A program made the translations under genes and the position numbers. A DNA stretch of 64,000 nucleotides, taken from assembly GCF_003259435.1 (NCBI RefSeq), contig NZ_QLMA01000003.1, forward strand, positions 620,001 to 684,000, given 5' to 3'. Positions 1 to 8,122 of this stretch are shown one piece after another. This stretch comes from Chitinophaga dinghuensis (lineage in GTDB: Bacteria; Bacteroidota; Bacteroidia; Chitinophagales; Chitinophagaceae). The number at the start of each line of letters is the position of its first letter. Position 1 is the first letter of the stretch. Under the pieces are notes generated by a model, which saw only the letters and a list, made by a program, of their open reading frames with translations, had not been told where the DNA came from and did not search any database.

Positions 1-414
1 ACTATCAACATTTATAGTCCTTCTGGCGGAAGTTCTTATGTGAGCGTATATGGCGGCGGCGGTATTACCATTACAGCGAAAAATGCCTGCGGTGAAAATA
101 TTCAGGACGGCGTAACGGTATATAGTCCTTGCCCAAGAACCTTGTTATTTAATGTATCGCCGAATCCAGCTGTGAACAATATTATGGTGAGTCAGCATAC
201 CGATCAGGCGCTGGCAAAGGCCAATAATGCGCAGGCGCGTATCAATGTTATCAGTATATATGATCAGATGGGTAACCGGGTACGGCAACAGAAATATACA
301 GGTGTGAATACTGCCCAGTTAAACGTGGGAGGATTACGGTCAGGTATGTACTATATCGAAATAGAATATGATAATACCAAGGAGAGACAACCGTTGCTGA
401 TAGGGCAGCGTTAA
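1..414 (+). CDS. C-terminal end of a T9SS-secreted surface protein (partial)
   Basis: The reading frame is open from base 1, so the gene begins before the window; only about 137 residues are present. The first part (SGGSSYVSVYGGGGITITAKNACGENI) looks like the end of an Ig-like/PKD-like module. It is followed by a type A T9SS sorting domain: the FNVSPNPAVNNI entry motif, a beta-rich core with IYDQMGNRV, and the GLRSGMYYIEIEY block near the end. Such proteins are exported by Sec, cross the outer membrane through the T9SS and are attached to or released from the surface. A strong terminator follows directly. The function of the missing N-terminal part cannot be told. Confidence 0.85.
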   Translation, partial: TINIYSPSGGSSYVSVYGGGGITITAKNACGENIQDGVTVYSPCPRTLLFNVSPNPAVNNIMVSQHTDQALAKANNAQARINVISIYDQMGNRVRQQKYTGVNTAQLNVGGLRSGMYYIEIEYDNTKERQPLLIGQR

Positions 415-430
415 CATAACAGTCAAATGA

Positions 431-466
431 AAAGGCCGTCTCTACTTAGAAGAGACGGCCTTTTTT
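431..466 (+). terminator. Rho-independent terminator
   Basis: A 13-bp stem (AAAGGCCGTCTCT at 431-443 with its complement at 451-463) is followed by a T run. It sits between the converging partial surface-protein gene and the DMT transporter gene and could serve both strands. Confidence 0.85.
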
Positions 467-471
467 GTTTA

Positions 472-1359
472 TCAGGCAGTTGCCTTTAATTTTTTATGTT
501 GCCAGGTAACTCTTATCATTTGAAGAATTACAGACAGTATTATACAGGCGAGGCCCCCATAAAAAGCGGGATTCAGGTATTTATTTTCATGAAAGATCAC
601 AAATGCCATCACGATGCTATATACAGGTTCCAGGTTGAAGCAGAGGTTTACTGTAAACGGAGAAATCTTTGTCAGCGCGCTCATACTCAGGAGGTACATA
701 CAGATGGTACAAGCCCATGACAGGATGAGTAGGTATACCCAGTCCATCGTGCCAGGGAGGAGGCTCGTTACAGGGAACATATGGAGATATATTGGCGCAA
801 ACAGCGTCAGTACAGCCAATCCTGTAGAGAGCTCGTAAAAAGTGATGGTTTTAGTATCGAACCGTTTGATCAGTCGCTTATTGAATACAGTGAATAAGGC
901 CGCAAACATGGCCGAGATAATGCCCAATATGATACCGGTTCGGTATTGGGTATCGAAATGGAAGATCAGTAAAATCCCGCCCAGCGTGAGCAGGCTGAGT
1001 AGCATTTCCACTGTATCGAAGCGGCGTCTGTTGATCAGTGGATCAAAGATGGCGGTGAAAAGGCTGGTCAAACTGAAGCAGACTACCGCGATGGATACGT
1101 TTGCATATTTGATACTGCCATAAAAGAACAGCCAGTGTAATGCTACTACCACTCCTGTACTGCCAATTGGCAGAATATCCTTCCAGGAAAGTTTTTTCAA
1201 CGTTCCCTGGTAGCGGAAGAGGAAGAACATGGTGATAACGGTGATGAAGAGGCGATACCAAACCAGCATTCCCTCATTGAGGGTAATTAATTTACCCAGA
1301 ATGCCGGTAAAACCTGCCAGGAATACTGAGAGGTGTAATTCTATAAAAGCTTTTTTCAT
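472..1359 (-). CDS. DMT/EamA-family inner-membrane transporter
   Basis: About 295 residues with ten predicted hydrophobic segments in two EamA-type halves, as in drug/metabolite transporters. The first segment is LSVFLAGFTGILGKLI; the second half starts near TGIILGIISAMFAALFTVFNK and includes the typical ELSTGLAVLTLF and LNLEPVYS-like (NLCFNLEPVYSIV) stretches. The start is placed at the MKKAFIELH methionine (1359) rather than nine codons upstream, because the extra residues are polar and not membrane-like. The substrate is unknown; amino acids or other small metabolites are usual in the family. It is the last gene of a minus-strand run after the GT2 gene. Confidence 0.85.
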   Translation of the reverse strand: MKKAFIELHLSVFLAGFTGILGKLITLNEGMLVWYRLFITVITMFFLFRYQGTLKKLSWKDILPIGSTGVVVALHWLFFYGSIKYANVSIAVVCFSLTSLFTAIFDPLINRRRFDTVEMLLSLLTLGGILLIFHFDTQYRTGIILGIISAMFAALFTVFNKRLIKRFDTKTITFYELSTGLAVLTLFAPIYLHMFPVTSLLPGTMDWVYLLILSWACTICMYLLSMSALTKISPFTVNLCFNLEPVYSIVMAFVIFHENKYLNPAFYGGLACIILSVILQMIRVTWQHKKLKATA

Positions 1360-1434
1360 GATAAACCGCCCAGGGCGGATTTGCACAGCGAAGATGGTTC
1401 CCGGAGAGGGGCATACCGTCCGTAGACGGTATGC

Positions 1435-2175
1435 TTAGTTTCTTACTCGTTTCTTATACTTGCGAAAGAGACTTTGCCATTGAATTTTCAGGACACCGAG
1501 GATACCCTCTTTTACAATGCCTTTACTCATTTTGGAATAGCCTTCCTTACGATCCTTAAATGTGATAGGTACTTCAGCAATTTTGAAGCCCAGTTTCCAG
1601 GCAGTAAACTTCATTTCTATCTGGAATGCATAGCCTACAAACTGGATCTGGTCCAGGTTAATGGCTTCCAGTACTGCGCTGCTATAGCAAACGAAACCTG
1701 CAGTCGGATCTTTCACTGGCATCCAGGTGATCAGTCCTACATAGATAGAGGCGCCATAGGAGAGCACTGCTCTGTCCCATGGCCAGTTTTCAGTTTTCCC
1801 ACCTTTCACATACCTGGAGCCTACGGATACGTCTGCGCCACCTTTGGCACAAGCGTCGTAGAGACGGATCAGGTCTTTCGGGTTATGGGAAAAGTCGGCA
1901 TCCATTTCAAAAATATAGCGATAGCCTTTGGCTAAAGCCCATTTAAATCCATGGATGTATGCGGTTCCCAAGCCCTGCTTACCTGAACGTTCTTCCAGGA
2001 AGAGTTCGTTGGGATGTGAACCCTGTAATGATTTTACAATGGCGCCGGTACCATCCGGAGAACCATCGTCAACTATCAGGATATGGAAATCCTGCTGTAA
2101 GGAAAATACAGCGTCAATGATGTTTTGGATGTTGTCCTTTTCATTGTACGTAGGTATGATGACAAGCTTTTCCAA
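1435..2175 (-). CDS. Polyprenol-phosphate mannosyltransferase-like GT2 glycosyltransferase
   Basis: A 246-residue single-domain GT2 enzyme. It has the N-terminal VIIPTYNEKDNI motif, ILIVDDGSPDGT for nucleotide binding, the metal-binding EMDADFSHNP (DxD variant), and the family's VGSRYVKGG and WPWDRAVLSYGAS blocks. This pattern matches dolichol/polyprenol-phosphate mannose synthases, which move a sugar from a nucleotide donor to a lipid phosphate at the cytoplasmic face. There is no C-terminal membrane domain, so it is the short bacterial/archaeal type. It lies between the DnaQ-like and DMT genes on the same strand. The sugar donor cannot be read from sequence. Confidence 0.88.
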   Translation of the reverse strand: MEKLVIIPTYNEKDNIQNIIDAVFSLQQDFHILIVDDGSPDGTGAIVKSLQGSHPNELFLEERSGKQGLGTAYIHGFKWALAKGYRYIFEMDADFSHNPKDLIRLYDACAKGGADVSVGSRYVKGGKTENWPWDRAVLSYGASIYVGLITWMPVKDPTAGFVCYSSAVLEAINLDQIQFVGYAFQIEMKFTAWKLGFKIAEVPITFKDRKEGYSKMSKGIVKEGILGVLKIQWQSLFRKYKKRVRN

Positions 2176-2249
2176 TTCGGCAGATGGTGTTTTTTAGGAC
2201 TGCGAAAATAATTCAATTCGGCTGCAAGTTAGGATGTTCTACCCGAAGA

Positions 2250-3023
2250 TTACATTTTTTTTAACATCATATTATAATAAATCTCGGAGAGTTTTTGTTT
2301 TGTATTCAGGGGGAAATCCGCTTTCATCATCCAGTCGTAGTACTGAGGTTCGATTTTCAGGACCTCTCTTACTGGCTTTCCTTTGTATTTTCCGAAGTTG
2401 AATACTTCCTGTCCGCCCTGCATGACAATTCTGCGCGCGAAATCCACATAATCTTCTTCTTTGGTGAAGGTGGCGAGGGCATCGATATCGTTCTGGAGCT
2501 GTTCGTACCTGGTGAGCTGGGCTTCCAGGATTTCGTAGGTAGCCAGGGCGTCTGCTTCGGCGCTATGGGCATTTTCCAGGTTTTTATCGCAGTAGAACTT
2601 GTAGGCGGCGCTGAGGGTACGTTTTTCCATCAGGTGGAAGATGCGTTGTACGTCTACAAATTTACGTTTAGTGATATCGAATTCCATTTCTGCGCGGAGG
2701 AATTCCTCTACCAGTAAAGGAATGTCGAAGCGGTTGGAGTTATAACCTGCCAGGTCGCAGTTGTCCAGGAACATTTTGAGTTCGTTGGCAGCCTGCTTGA
2801 AGGTAGGCGCATCTTTCACATCTTCATCGCTGATACCATGAATTGCTGTAGATCCTGCGGGGATAGGCATTCCCGGGTGAATACGCTTAACTTTGGACTG
2901 GGTTGTTTTATCAGGAAATACTTTAATGATAGCAATTTCAATGATACGATCTGTGGCCACGTTTGTACCTGTGGTTTCCAAATCAATAACGGCCAGAGGC
3001 CTTTTGAGGAGCAGAGAAGACAT
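2250..3023 (-). CDS. DnaQ-like DEDDh 3'-5' exonuclease
   Basis: A 257-residue protein. The exonuclease domain (about residues 8-175) shows the ExoI motif VIDLETTG, ExoII around LAGYNSNRFDIPLL, and ExoIII HSAEADALATYEI, which together make up a DEDDh active site that removes nucleotides from 3' ends. A C-terminal segment (about 205-257, FNFGKYKGKPVREV then YYDWMMKADFPLNTKQKL) resembles the DUF3820-type tail found on some bacterial exonucleases. It could be a proofreading-like or repair nuclease; a dedicated polymerase epsilon role is not shown. It follows the Mur ligase gene after 33 bp on the same strand, so co-transcription is likely. Confidence 0.88.
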   Translation of the reverse strand: MSSLLLKRPLAVIDLETTGTNVATDRIIEIAIIKVFPDKTTQSKVKRIHPGMPIPAGSTAIHGISDEDVKDAPTFKQAANELKMFLDNCDLAGYNSNRFDIPLLVEEFLRAEMEFDITKRKFVDVQRIFHLMEKRTLSAAYKFYCDKNLENAHSAEADALATYEILEAQLTRYEQLQNDIDALATFTKEEDYVDFARRIVMQGGQEVFNFGKYKGKPVREVLKIEPQYYDWMMKADFPLNTKQKLSEIYYNMMLKKM

Positions 3024-3056
3024 CGTCTGTTTATTATTTGTTTTGTTTTAGTAAAA

Positions 3057-4412
3057 TTATCCGAGCAGCCTGGAGAGTCCGTTGAAGTCGATACCATCAT
3101 AAGTACCGGAGCTCATCAGCAACAAGTTGGTATGCTGATACTCTTGTGCTTCAAGGAATGCTTCAAAGGCGGCGCGGTCTGTAAAGATATGCAGATCATT
3201 TCTGCCAAAGCGGGCTTTTACCAATTCGGGGTCCAGATCGGGCATTCGTTTTATTTCGAGGGCATGTTTGCTGTAGAAGACGCCCGCTACATCTGCCGGG
3301 TCCATGGCGCCTGCATATTCGGATAGAAAGTCTGCATTCAGACTGCTATAGGTATGCAGTTCCAGTACGGCAATCAGTTTGCGGTCGGGATATTGTTGTT
3401 TTACCGCTTCCATAGTGGCTTTCACTTTGGAAGGTGCATGGGCAAAATCGCGGTAAATGGCGCTACGTTCATTTTTAGCGATCAATTCCAGGCGTTTGGC
3501 GGCGCCTTTGAAGCTGGCAATGCCGGCCAGGAATTCTTCATCGGAGATCCCCAGTTCATTGCAAACCAGTTTGGCAGCGTGCATATTCAACAGGTTATGA
3601 CCGCCAAATACTTCCAGGTCAGCGAATCCTTCATCGAAGTACACCCTGGTGACGCCATTGCTGATCATATGAATAGGCATATTATAAGGAATCAGTCGGA
3701 GATGGCGTCCCTCGTGGGCTACCAGTTCAGACAATTCCGTATCGCTGCTGTTATAGATCAGTACACTGCCGGCTTCCATGGTACGCAGGAAGATGGCAAA
3801 CTGCTCTTTGTATATCTCGTAAGTCGGGAAAACGTTGATATGATCCCATGCAATACCTGTCAATACGGCAATTTGCGGATGCAGGAAATGGAATTTCGGC
3901 CGTTTTTCGATCACGGAAGCCGGGTATTCATCTGCCTCACATACGATTACCGGGGCGTCGGTGATGTTGACCGACTGGGAGAAACCTTCCAGTTTTGCGC
4001 CCACCAGGTAGTCGAACTGCTTGCCGCTGTGCTGTAATACATGCATTACCATGGCAGTGGTAGTAGTTTTACCATGACTACCGCCGATGGCTATACGGGT
4101 TTTATTGCGGGATTCCTGGTAAATATATTCCGGGAAGGAATAGATTTTCAGGTTTAGTTCTTTAGCTTTGAGTAACTCAGGATTATCAGCCCGGGCATGC
4201 ATGCCCAGGATAACAGCATCCAGGTCCGGAGTGATTCTGGTAGCGTCCCATCCAGTGGAAGGGGGGAGGATGCCGGCCTGCTTCAGGTTGGAGAGGGCGG
4301 GCTCAAAGATCTCATCATCGCTGCCGCTCACTTCATACCCTTTGATTTTCAAGGCTATGGCTAACTGGTGCATTACACTTCCTCCAATCGCTATAAAATG
4401 TACTTTTGTCAT
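3057..4412 (-). CDS. mpl: Mpl-type Mur ligase (UDP-MurNAc:peptide ligase, peptidoglycan recycling)
   Basis: A 451-residue Mur ligase. The N-terminal Rossmann-like part begins KVHFIAIGGSVMHQLAIALK, as in Mpl/MurC proteins. The ATP-binding loop GGSHGKTTTTAM lies at about residues 110-121, ending in the expected KTTTT. ADEYPAS and the C-terminal block with LELHTYSSLN match the Mpl subfamily, which joins recovered tripeptide to UDP-MurNAc in the cytoplasm. MurC would be longer and sit in a dcw cluster, which is absent here. It leads a minus-strand run with the DnaQ-like gene and is divergent from the small lipoprotein gene at 4562. Confidence 0.85.
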   Translation of the reverse strand: MTKVHFIAIGGSVMHQLAIALKIKGYEVSGSDDEIFEPALSNLKQAGILPPSTGWDATRITPDLDAVILGMHARADNPELLKAKELNLKIYSFPEYIYQESRNKTRIAIGGSHGKTTTTAMVMHVLQHSGKQFDYLVGAKLEGFSQSVNITDAPVIVCEADEYPASVIEKRPKFHFLHPQIAVLTGIAWDHINVFPTYEIYKEQFAIFLRTMEAGSVLIYNSSDTELSELVAHEGRHLRLIPYNMPIHMISNGVTRVYFDEGFADLEVFGGHNLLNMHAAKLVCNELGISDEEFLAGIASFKGAAKRLELIAKNERSAIYRDFAHAPSKVKATMEAVKQQYPDRKLIAVLELHTYSSLNADFLSEYAGAMDPADVAGVFYSKHALEIKRMPDLDPELVKARFGRNDLHIFTDRAAFEAFLEAQEYQHTNLLLMSSGTYDGIDFNGLSRLLG

Positions 4413-4445
4413 GGCGTCTTTAAGGTCACTACCAGATATATAGTG

Positions 4446-4475
4446 TTGTTTTTTATAATGTATTTTTTATCTTTG
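4446..4475 (+). promoter_or_regulatory. Bacteroidota-type sigma-A promoter for lipoprotein-ytxJ
   Basis: TTG at 4446-4448 and TATCTTTG at 4468-4475 are separated by 19 bases, a full match to the Bacteroidota TTG / TAnnTTTG consensus. Transcription would start near 4482, giving a leader of about 80 bases before the small lipoprotein gene. Confidence 0.65.
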
Positions 4476-4561
4476 CAAAATAACGTTACAAAAGACGATT
4501 AAAAAAGAGATCGTATCATATTTCCTGTGAAATTTCGTTTTACTTATTTAAAACTCCCATC

Positions 4562-4717
4562 ATGAAACCTTACTACAGAATTTTGGGCTGCACCGCGATG
4601 TTATTTATCTTTGCAGCTTTCATGACATCCTGCGCGACGCATCAGAAACTGGGCTGCCCTATGAGAGGAATGGGGATGGTGCCTACGCATAACGCAGATC
4701 AAATTAAGCATTGCTAA
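4562..4717 (+). CDS. Small 51-residue lipoprotein, unknown function
   Basis: Encodes 51 residues: a basic start (MKPYYRILG), a hydrophobic stretch and a lipobox-like FMTSC, giving a predicted mature lipoprotein of about 28 residues. The mature part contains the Gly/Met-rich segment GCPMRGMGMVPT and ends in HC, so it holds three cysteines in total including the lipidated one. It is preceded by a good promoter and followed after 7 bases by ytxJ, so the two are probably co-transcribed. I do not recognise a named family; the Cys/Met/His content could suit metal or thiol chemistry, but this is inference. Confidence 0.7.
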   Translation: MKPYYRILGCTAMLFIFAAFMTSCATHQKLGCPMRGMGMVPTHNADQIKHC

Positions 4718-4724
4718 TTCAAAA

Positions 4725-5054
4725 ATGAACTGGATAGCGTTAACCAACGAGGAGCAATTGCAGCAAATCAATGCTGCATCTGCAGAGCAAACAATCGCCA
4801 TTTTCAAGCACAGTACCCGCTGTTCCATTAGTTCCATGGCCAAATCGAGGCTGGAACGAACAGTCGTACCTGAGGCGTTAACGTTCTATTATCTGGATCT
4901 GATTTCTTACAGGTCTGTATCTAATGCCATCGAGGCAATGTATGGCGTGCCTCATGAATCTCCGCAAATATTACTCATCCGCAACGGTAAATGTATCTAT
5001 GATGAAAGCCATAACGGCATCCGCATGGAAGAAATTGCAGACCATATAGCCTAG
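4725..5054 (+). CDS. ytxJ: Bacillithiol-system redox protein YtxJ (monothiol bacilliredoxin)
   Basis: A 109-residue thioredoxin-fold protein. The active-site segment FKHSTRCSISSMAK carries a single cysteine (C33) in the TRCSIS context typical of YtxJ proteins, and the cis-Pro region reads HESPQILLIRNG. These proteins are thought to remove bacillithiol from mixed disulfides or otherwise serve bacillithiol-based redox control in the cytoplasm, which fits the use of bacillithiol by many Bacteroidota. It follows the small lipoprotein gene by 7 bases and ends at a strong terminator. Confidence 0.9.
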   Translation: MNWIALTNEEQLQQINAASAEQTIAIFKHSTRCSISSMAKSRLERTVVPEALTFYYLDLISYRSVSNAIEAMYGVPHESPQILLIRNGKCIYDESHNGIRMEEIADHIA

Positions 5055-5079
5055 ATAATATTCGTGACAAGATATTGAT

Positions 5080-5106
5080 AAAGGTCCGCCATGGCGGACC
5101 TTTATT
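5080..5106 (+). terminator. Rho-independent terminator after ytxJ
   Basis: AAAGGTCCGCC at 5080-5090 pairs with GGCGGACCTTT at 5093-5103; the innermost bases must open to form the loop. A short T-rich stretch follows. Confidence 0.7.
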
Positions 5107-5148
5107 AGTTTTTAGGGAGACAACATCAAAAATACCTAGCTTTGTTCT

Positions 5149-5721
5149 ATGAAGCATCGTATAGTTGTAGCTGTTACTGGAGCCAGTGGCTCCATTTATG
5201 CCCGTCAGCTCCTGAAAAAGCTGGCCAATGCGCAGGAACAGCTGGATGAAGTGGCCGTTGTGATGACGGAAAATGCCAAAACAGTATGGCAAACAGAACT
5301 AAATAACACCGACTACCAGGATATTCCCTTTAAATTTTATAGTCAGCAGGACTTCCATGCGCCCTTTGCTTCCGGTTCCGGACGTTTCAATACCATGATC
5401 CTCTGTCCTTGCTCTATGGGCACACTCGGACGTGTGGCGACAGGCATCTCCAACGATCTGATTACCCGTGCTGCCGATGTGGTACTCAAAGAAAGACGTA
5501 AGCTCATCTGTGTGGTAAGAGAAACACCTTATAACCTGATGCATATACGAAACATGGAAGCGGTAACCCTAGCCGGTGGTATCATCTGTCCTGCCACTCC
5601 TTCTTTCTACAGTGTCCCGAAAACGATTGAAGAGGTAGCAGATACTGTGGTAGACCGTATCCTGGATCTGGCTGGTGTGGAGATAAAAACCTACCGCTGG
5701 GGCAGCGATAGCAATAGTTAA
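5149..5721 (+). CDS. ubiX: UbiX-type flavin prenyltransferase
   Basis: A 190-residue flavoprotein of the UbiX/Pad1 family, which makes prenylated FMN, the cofactor of UbiD-type decarboxylases. The N-terminal VVAVTGASGSIYARQLL, the CPCSMGTLGRVATGISNDLITRAADV block and the ERRKLICVVRETPYNL block (flavin/phosphate and dimethylallyl-phosphate binding) are all present, as is the late PATPSFYSVPKTIEEV. Length is normal. No ubiD is in the window. A TAGCTTTG element (5137-5144) lies just before the start, but no spaced TTG was seen. Confidence 0.93.
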   Translation: MKHRIVVAVTGASGSIYARQLLKKLANAQEQLDEVAVVMTENAKTVWQTELNNTDYQDIPFKFYSQQDFHAPFASGSGRFNTMILCPCSMGTLGRVATGISNDLITRAADVVLKERRKLICVVRETPYNLMHIRNMEAVTLAGGIICPATPSFYSVPKTIEEVADTVVDRILDLAGVEIKTYRWGSDSNS

Positions 5722-5767
5722 GCGGATTAACTATATTAGTGCCCGTATCTTTATTCTTACTTATTTT

Positions 5768-6181
5768 ATGCAGATCGTAATTATAAATGGCCCGAATCTC
5801 AACCTGCTCGGCAAAAGAGAACCTGGCATATATGGCAATGAGTCTTTCGAGGAATACCTGGAAACATTGAAAAAAGCTTTTCCACAGGTGAATTTTACTT
5901 ATTTCCAGAGTAACGTGGAAGGGGAATTAATCAATTATCTCCACCAGGTGGGCTTTTCCGCAGATGGTATTCTGTTGAATGCTGGCGGTTACACCCATAC
6001 TTCCGTCGCTATCCGTGATGCGATTGCCGGTATTAAAACCCCGGTAATTGAAGTGCATATCAGTAATGTATATGCCAGAGAAGAGTTCAGACATACTTCC
6101 CTGATTGCGCCTAAATGTGTAGGTTCCATCTGTGGATTAGGGATGAAAGGCTATAAACTGGGCGTAGAATATTTCCTGTAA
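5768..6181 (+). CDS. aroQ: 3-dehydroquinate dehydratase, type II
   Basis: A 137-residue type II dehydroquinase, which dehydrates 3-dehydroquinate in the shikimate pathway. Seen motifs are IINGPNLNLLGKREPGIYG with the catalytic-loop Arg and Tyr, LLNAGGYTHTSVAIRDA with the catalytic His region, and EVHISNVYAREEFRHTS for substrate binding. Length is typical for the dodecameric class. It follows ubiX after 46 bases on the same strand and is closed by a terminator. Confidence 0.96.
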   Translation: MQIVIINGPNLNLLGKREPGIYGNESFEEYLETLKKAFPQVNFTYFQSNVEGELINYLHQVGFSADGILLNAGGYTHTSVAIRDAIAGIKTPVIEVHISNVYAREEFRHTSLIAPKCVGSICGLGMKGYKLGVEYFL

Positions 6182-6204
6182 AGGATTACATAAATGATTG
6201 AAAT

Positions 6205-6244
6205 GCGGGCTGGGCAAAGTTATTTGTCCAGCCCGCGTTTTTTT
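6205..6244 (+). terminator. Rho-independent terminator after aroQ
   Basis: Stem GCGGGCTGG (6205-6213) with CCAGCCCGC (6228-6236), followed by a run of seven T. Confidence 0.85.
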
Positions 6245-7028
6245 ACATACGCTGACCTCCAATGGCTAACCCGCCATCTACGGCAATGCTTTCTCCGGTT
6301 ACAAAGCGTGCAGCCGGACTACTCAACCAGAGTACTAATTCCGCTACTTCCTCAGATGTTCCGAATCGGCCCATAGGCGCATGTTTCCGCAACGGTGCCA
6401 TTAACGCTTCTCCATTTTCTGCTGGGAAAAACCGATCAAACATAGGGGTATGGATATAGCCAGGTTGCACATTATTTACCCGGATATTTTCTGCAGCAAG
6501 TTCTACTGCCAGTCCTCTGGTCATAGCATCCAGTGCCGCTTTGGAAGCAGAATAAATCGCGGAGCCAGCAAAAGCGCCACGGGCCAGCCAGGAAGAGGTA
6601 TTAACGATTGCGCCTCCATCTCCCTGACGCTTAAACTGTGCCACAGCGTATTTTGCACCCAGCCAAACACCTTTCACATTAATGTGCATCAGTTCATCAT
6701 AACTGGATTCTGCGATATCGCCAATTGGGCCAAAATGTCCTTCTATACCGGCATTGCTGAACAAAACATCCAGTCGGCCAAACAACTGAACAGCTGTATC
6801 AATCAATTGTGCTACTTGCTCAGATTGGGAAACATCTGTTGATACATAATCTACCTCCTGACTGATTTGACGGAGTTGTGCGAGGGCTTTGCGGCCTTCT
6901 TCCTGACGGCGTCCTGCGATCACCACTTTCATTCCATGTTGGAGAAATAATGCTGCAGTGGCTAATCCTATACCAGTGGTTCCTCCTGTAATAACGGCTA
7001 CTTTGCCTTTCATTGATTCGTTTGTCAT
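6243..7028 (-). CDS. SDR-family NAD(P)-dependent oxidoreductase
   Basis: A 261-residue classical short-chain dehydrogenase. It has the cofactor loop TGGTTGIGLA (about residues 14-23), the NAG block LFSNAGIEG, the catalytic Ser in VNTSSW, YSASKAAL with the Tyr-X3-Lys pair, the PGYIHTP block, and the C-terminal VTGESIAVDGG common to glucose 1-dehydrogenase/3-oxoacyl reductase-like members. The substrate cannot be assigned. An AraC-type regulator gene lies 70 bases upstream on the same strand, so that regulator may control this gene. Confidence 0.9.
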   Translation of the reverse strand: MTNESMKGKVAVITGGTTGIGLATAALFLQHGMKVVIAGRRQEEGRKALAQLRQISQEVDYVSTDVSQSEQVAQLIDTAVQLFGRLDVLFSNAGIEGHFGPIGDIAESSYDELMHINVKGVWLGAKYAVAQFKRQGDGGAIVNTSSWLARGAFAGSAIYSASKAALDAMTRGLAVELAAENIRVNNVQPGYIHTPMFDRFFPAENGEALMAPLRKHAPMGRFGTSEEVAELVLWLSSPAARFVTGESIAVDGGLAIGGQRM

Positions 7029-7098
7029 AGTTTGAATATTTATGACAAAGGTGAGGCAGTGGCAATTTTAAAAATTATGCCATTCAAACAGAAAGTTA

Positions 7099-8001
7099 TT
7101 AATTGACAACAATCGTTTTGCGGAACTGATTTGGCGTAAGGGAAGTATGTTTTTTGAAGAAGGTATTAAAATTAGAGGAGTGCTCGAATCCAAGCGTATA
7201 GCCTATTTCAGAGATCCCCCAGCTGCTGCGTTGCAGTAGCGTTTTCGCTTCCTGGGTAATCCTGTCGGAAATCCATTCCGTAGTGGTCTTACCGGTAACT
7301 TCGCGGAGCGCTCTGTTCAGGTGGTTGGTGTGAATATTGAGCTGAGTGGCAAACTCGTTGGCATTCTTAAATTGTAAAGTCTGTTGCCGGGAATCTATGG
7401 GGAATTGTAAATCCAGTAATTCCATAAACAGGCTGCTGATCCGTTCTGCTGCGTTGCCCGATTGGTACTGATCTGTGGGCGGTTGCATTTTCAGCGCTTC
7501 ATGCATAATGATCTGCACGTAGTTGTTCAGGATTTCATTTTTATTGGCATAATCAGATTGGCTTTCCTGTAGCATACTTTCAAAAATCCGTGTGAGCAAG
7601 ATTTGATTGGCAGGTTCCAGGAAAAACAAGTGATCCCCGCCCACCTTGAATAGAGGAGACTGGGCCAAGCTTCCTTTCCTTAGTTCTGGGGTGATGAACT
7701 CTTCTGTAAAAACACAGAAATATCCTTTCTGATCTGTGGTGGTAGGCTCCCAGGAAAAAGGTATCCAGGGGTTTGAAAATGTGATGGCAGGTTGTTGTAT
7801 ATGAATAGTTTTGTCTGCATGCCCTACAATACCTTCCCCGGAAGTAATCATAGATATTTTATAGAAGTCCCGCCTGTTGGAAGGTAGCTGCGTTACATCA
7901 CATGCAAATGCCTCTCTTTGGTACACAAAAAAATTACCTCCTCCGGCATAGGGTTGCCCATGTTGGTCATAAAAGCCTGCGATCGTTTCTTTCCTGCTCA
8001 T
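7099..8001 (-). CDS. AraC-family transcriptional regulator
   Basis: About 300 residues: an N-terminal cupin-like sensor region (about 20-150) and a C-terminal double helix-turn-helix (about 205-300). The first helix pair is around FKNANEFATQLNIHTNHLNRAL, the second is IGYTLGFEHSSNFNTFFKKH followed by LTPNQFRK, the hallmark of AraC/XylS proteins. The gene for an SDR enzyme lies directly downstream on the same strand and is the obvious candidate target. The inducer is unknown. Confidence 0.92.
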   Translation of the reverse strand: MSRKETIAGFYDQHGQPYAGGGNFFVYQREAFACDVTQLPSNRRDFYKISMITSGEGIVGHADKTIHIQQPAITFSNPWIPFSWEPTTTDQKGYFCVFTEEFITPELRKGSLAQSPLFKVGGDHLFFLEPANQILLTRIFESMLQESQSDYANKNEILNNYVQIIMHEALKMQPPTDQYQSGNAAERISSLFMELLDLQFPIDSRQQTLQFKNANEFATQLNIHTNHLNRALREVTGKTTTEWISDRITQEAKTLLQRSSWGISEIGYTLGFEHSSNFNTFFKKHTSLTPNQFRKTIVVN

Positions 8002-8062
8002 ATCCTAAAGTTAACCATAAAGAATGGGTATCAAATGCGGTACCAGGACAACCGAAAAGATC

Positions 8063-8099
8063 AAACCGTAATGAACATCGCAGACGTCCATTACGGTTT
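8063..8099 (-). terminator. Terminator after the M42 peptidase gene
   Basis: Arms AAACCGTAATG (8063-8073) and CATTACGGTTT (8089-8099) form a perfect 11-bp stem. On the minus strand it is followed by a T-rich tail and lies 24 bases past the peptidase stop codon. Confidence 0.7.
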
Positions 8100-8122
8100 T
8101 GAGCTTTTATCCTGAGAATTAT

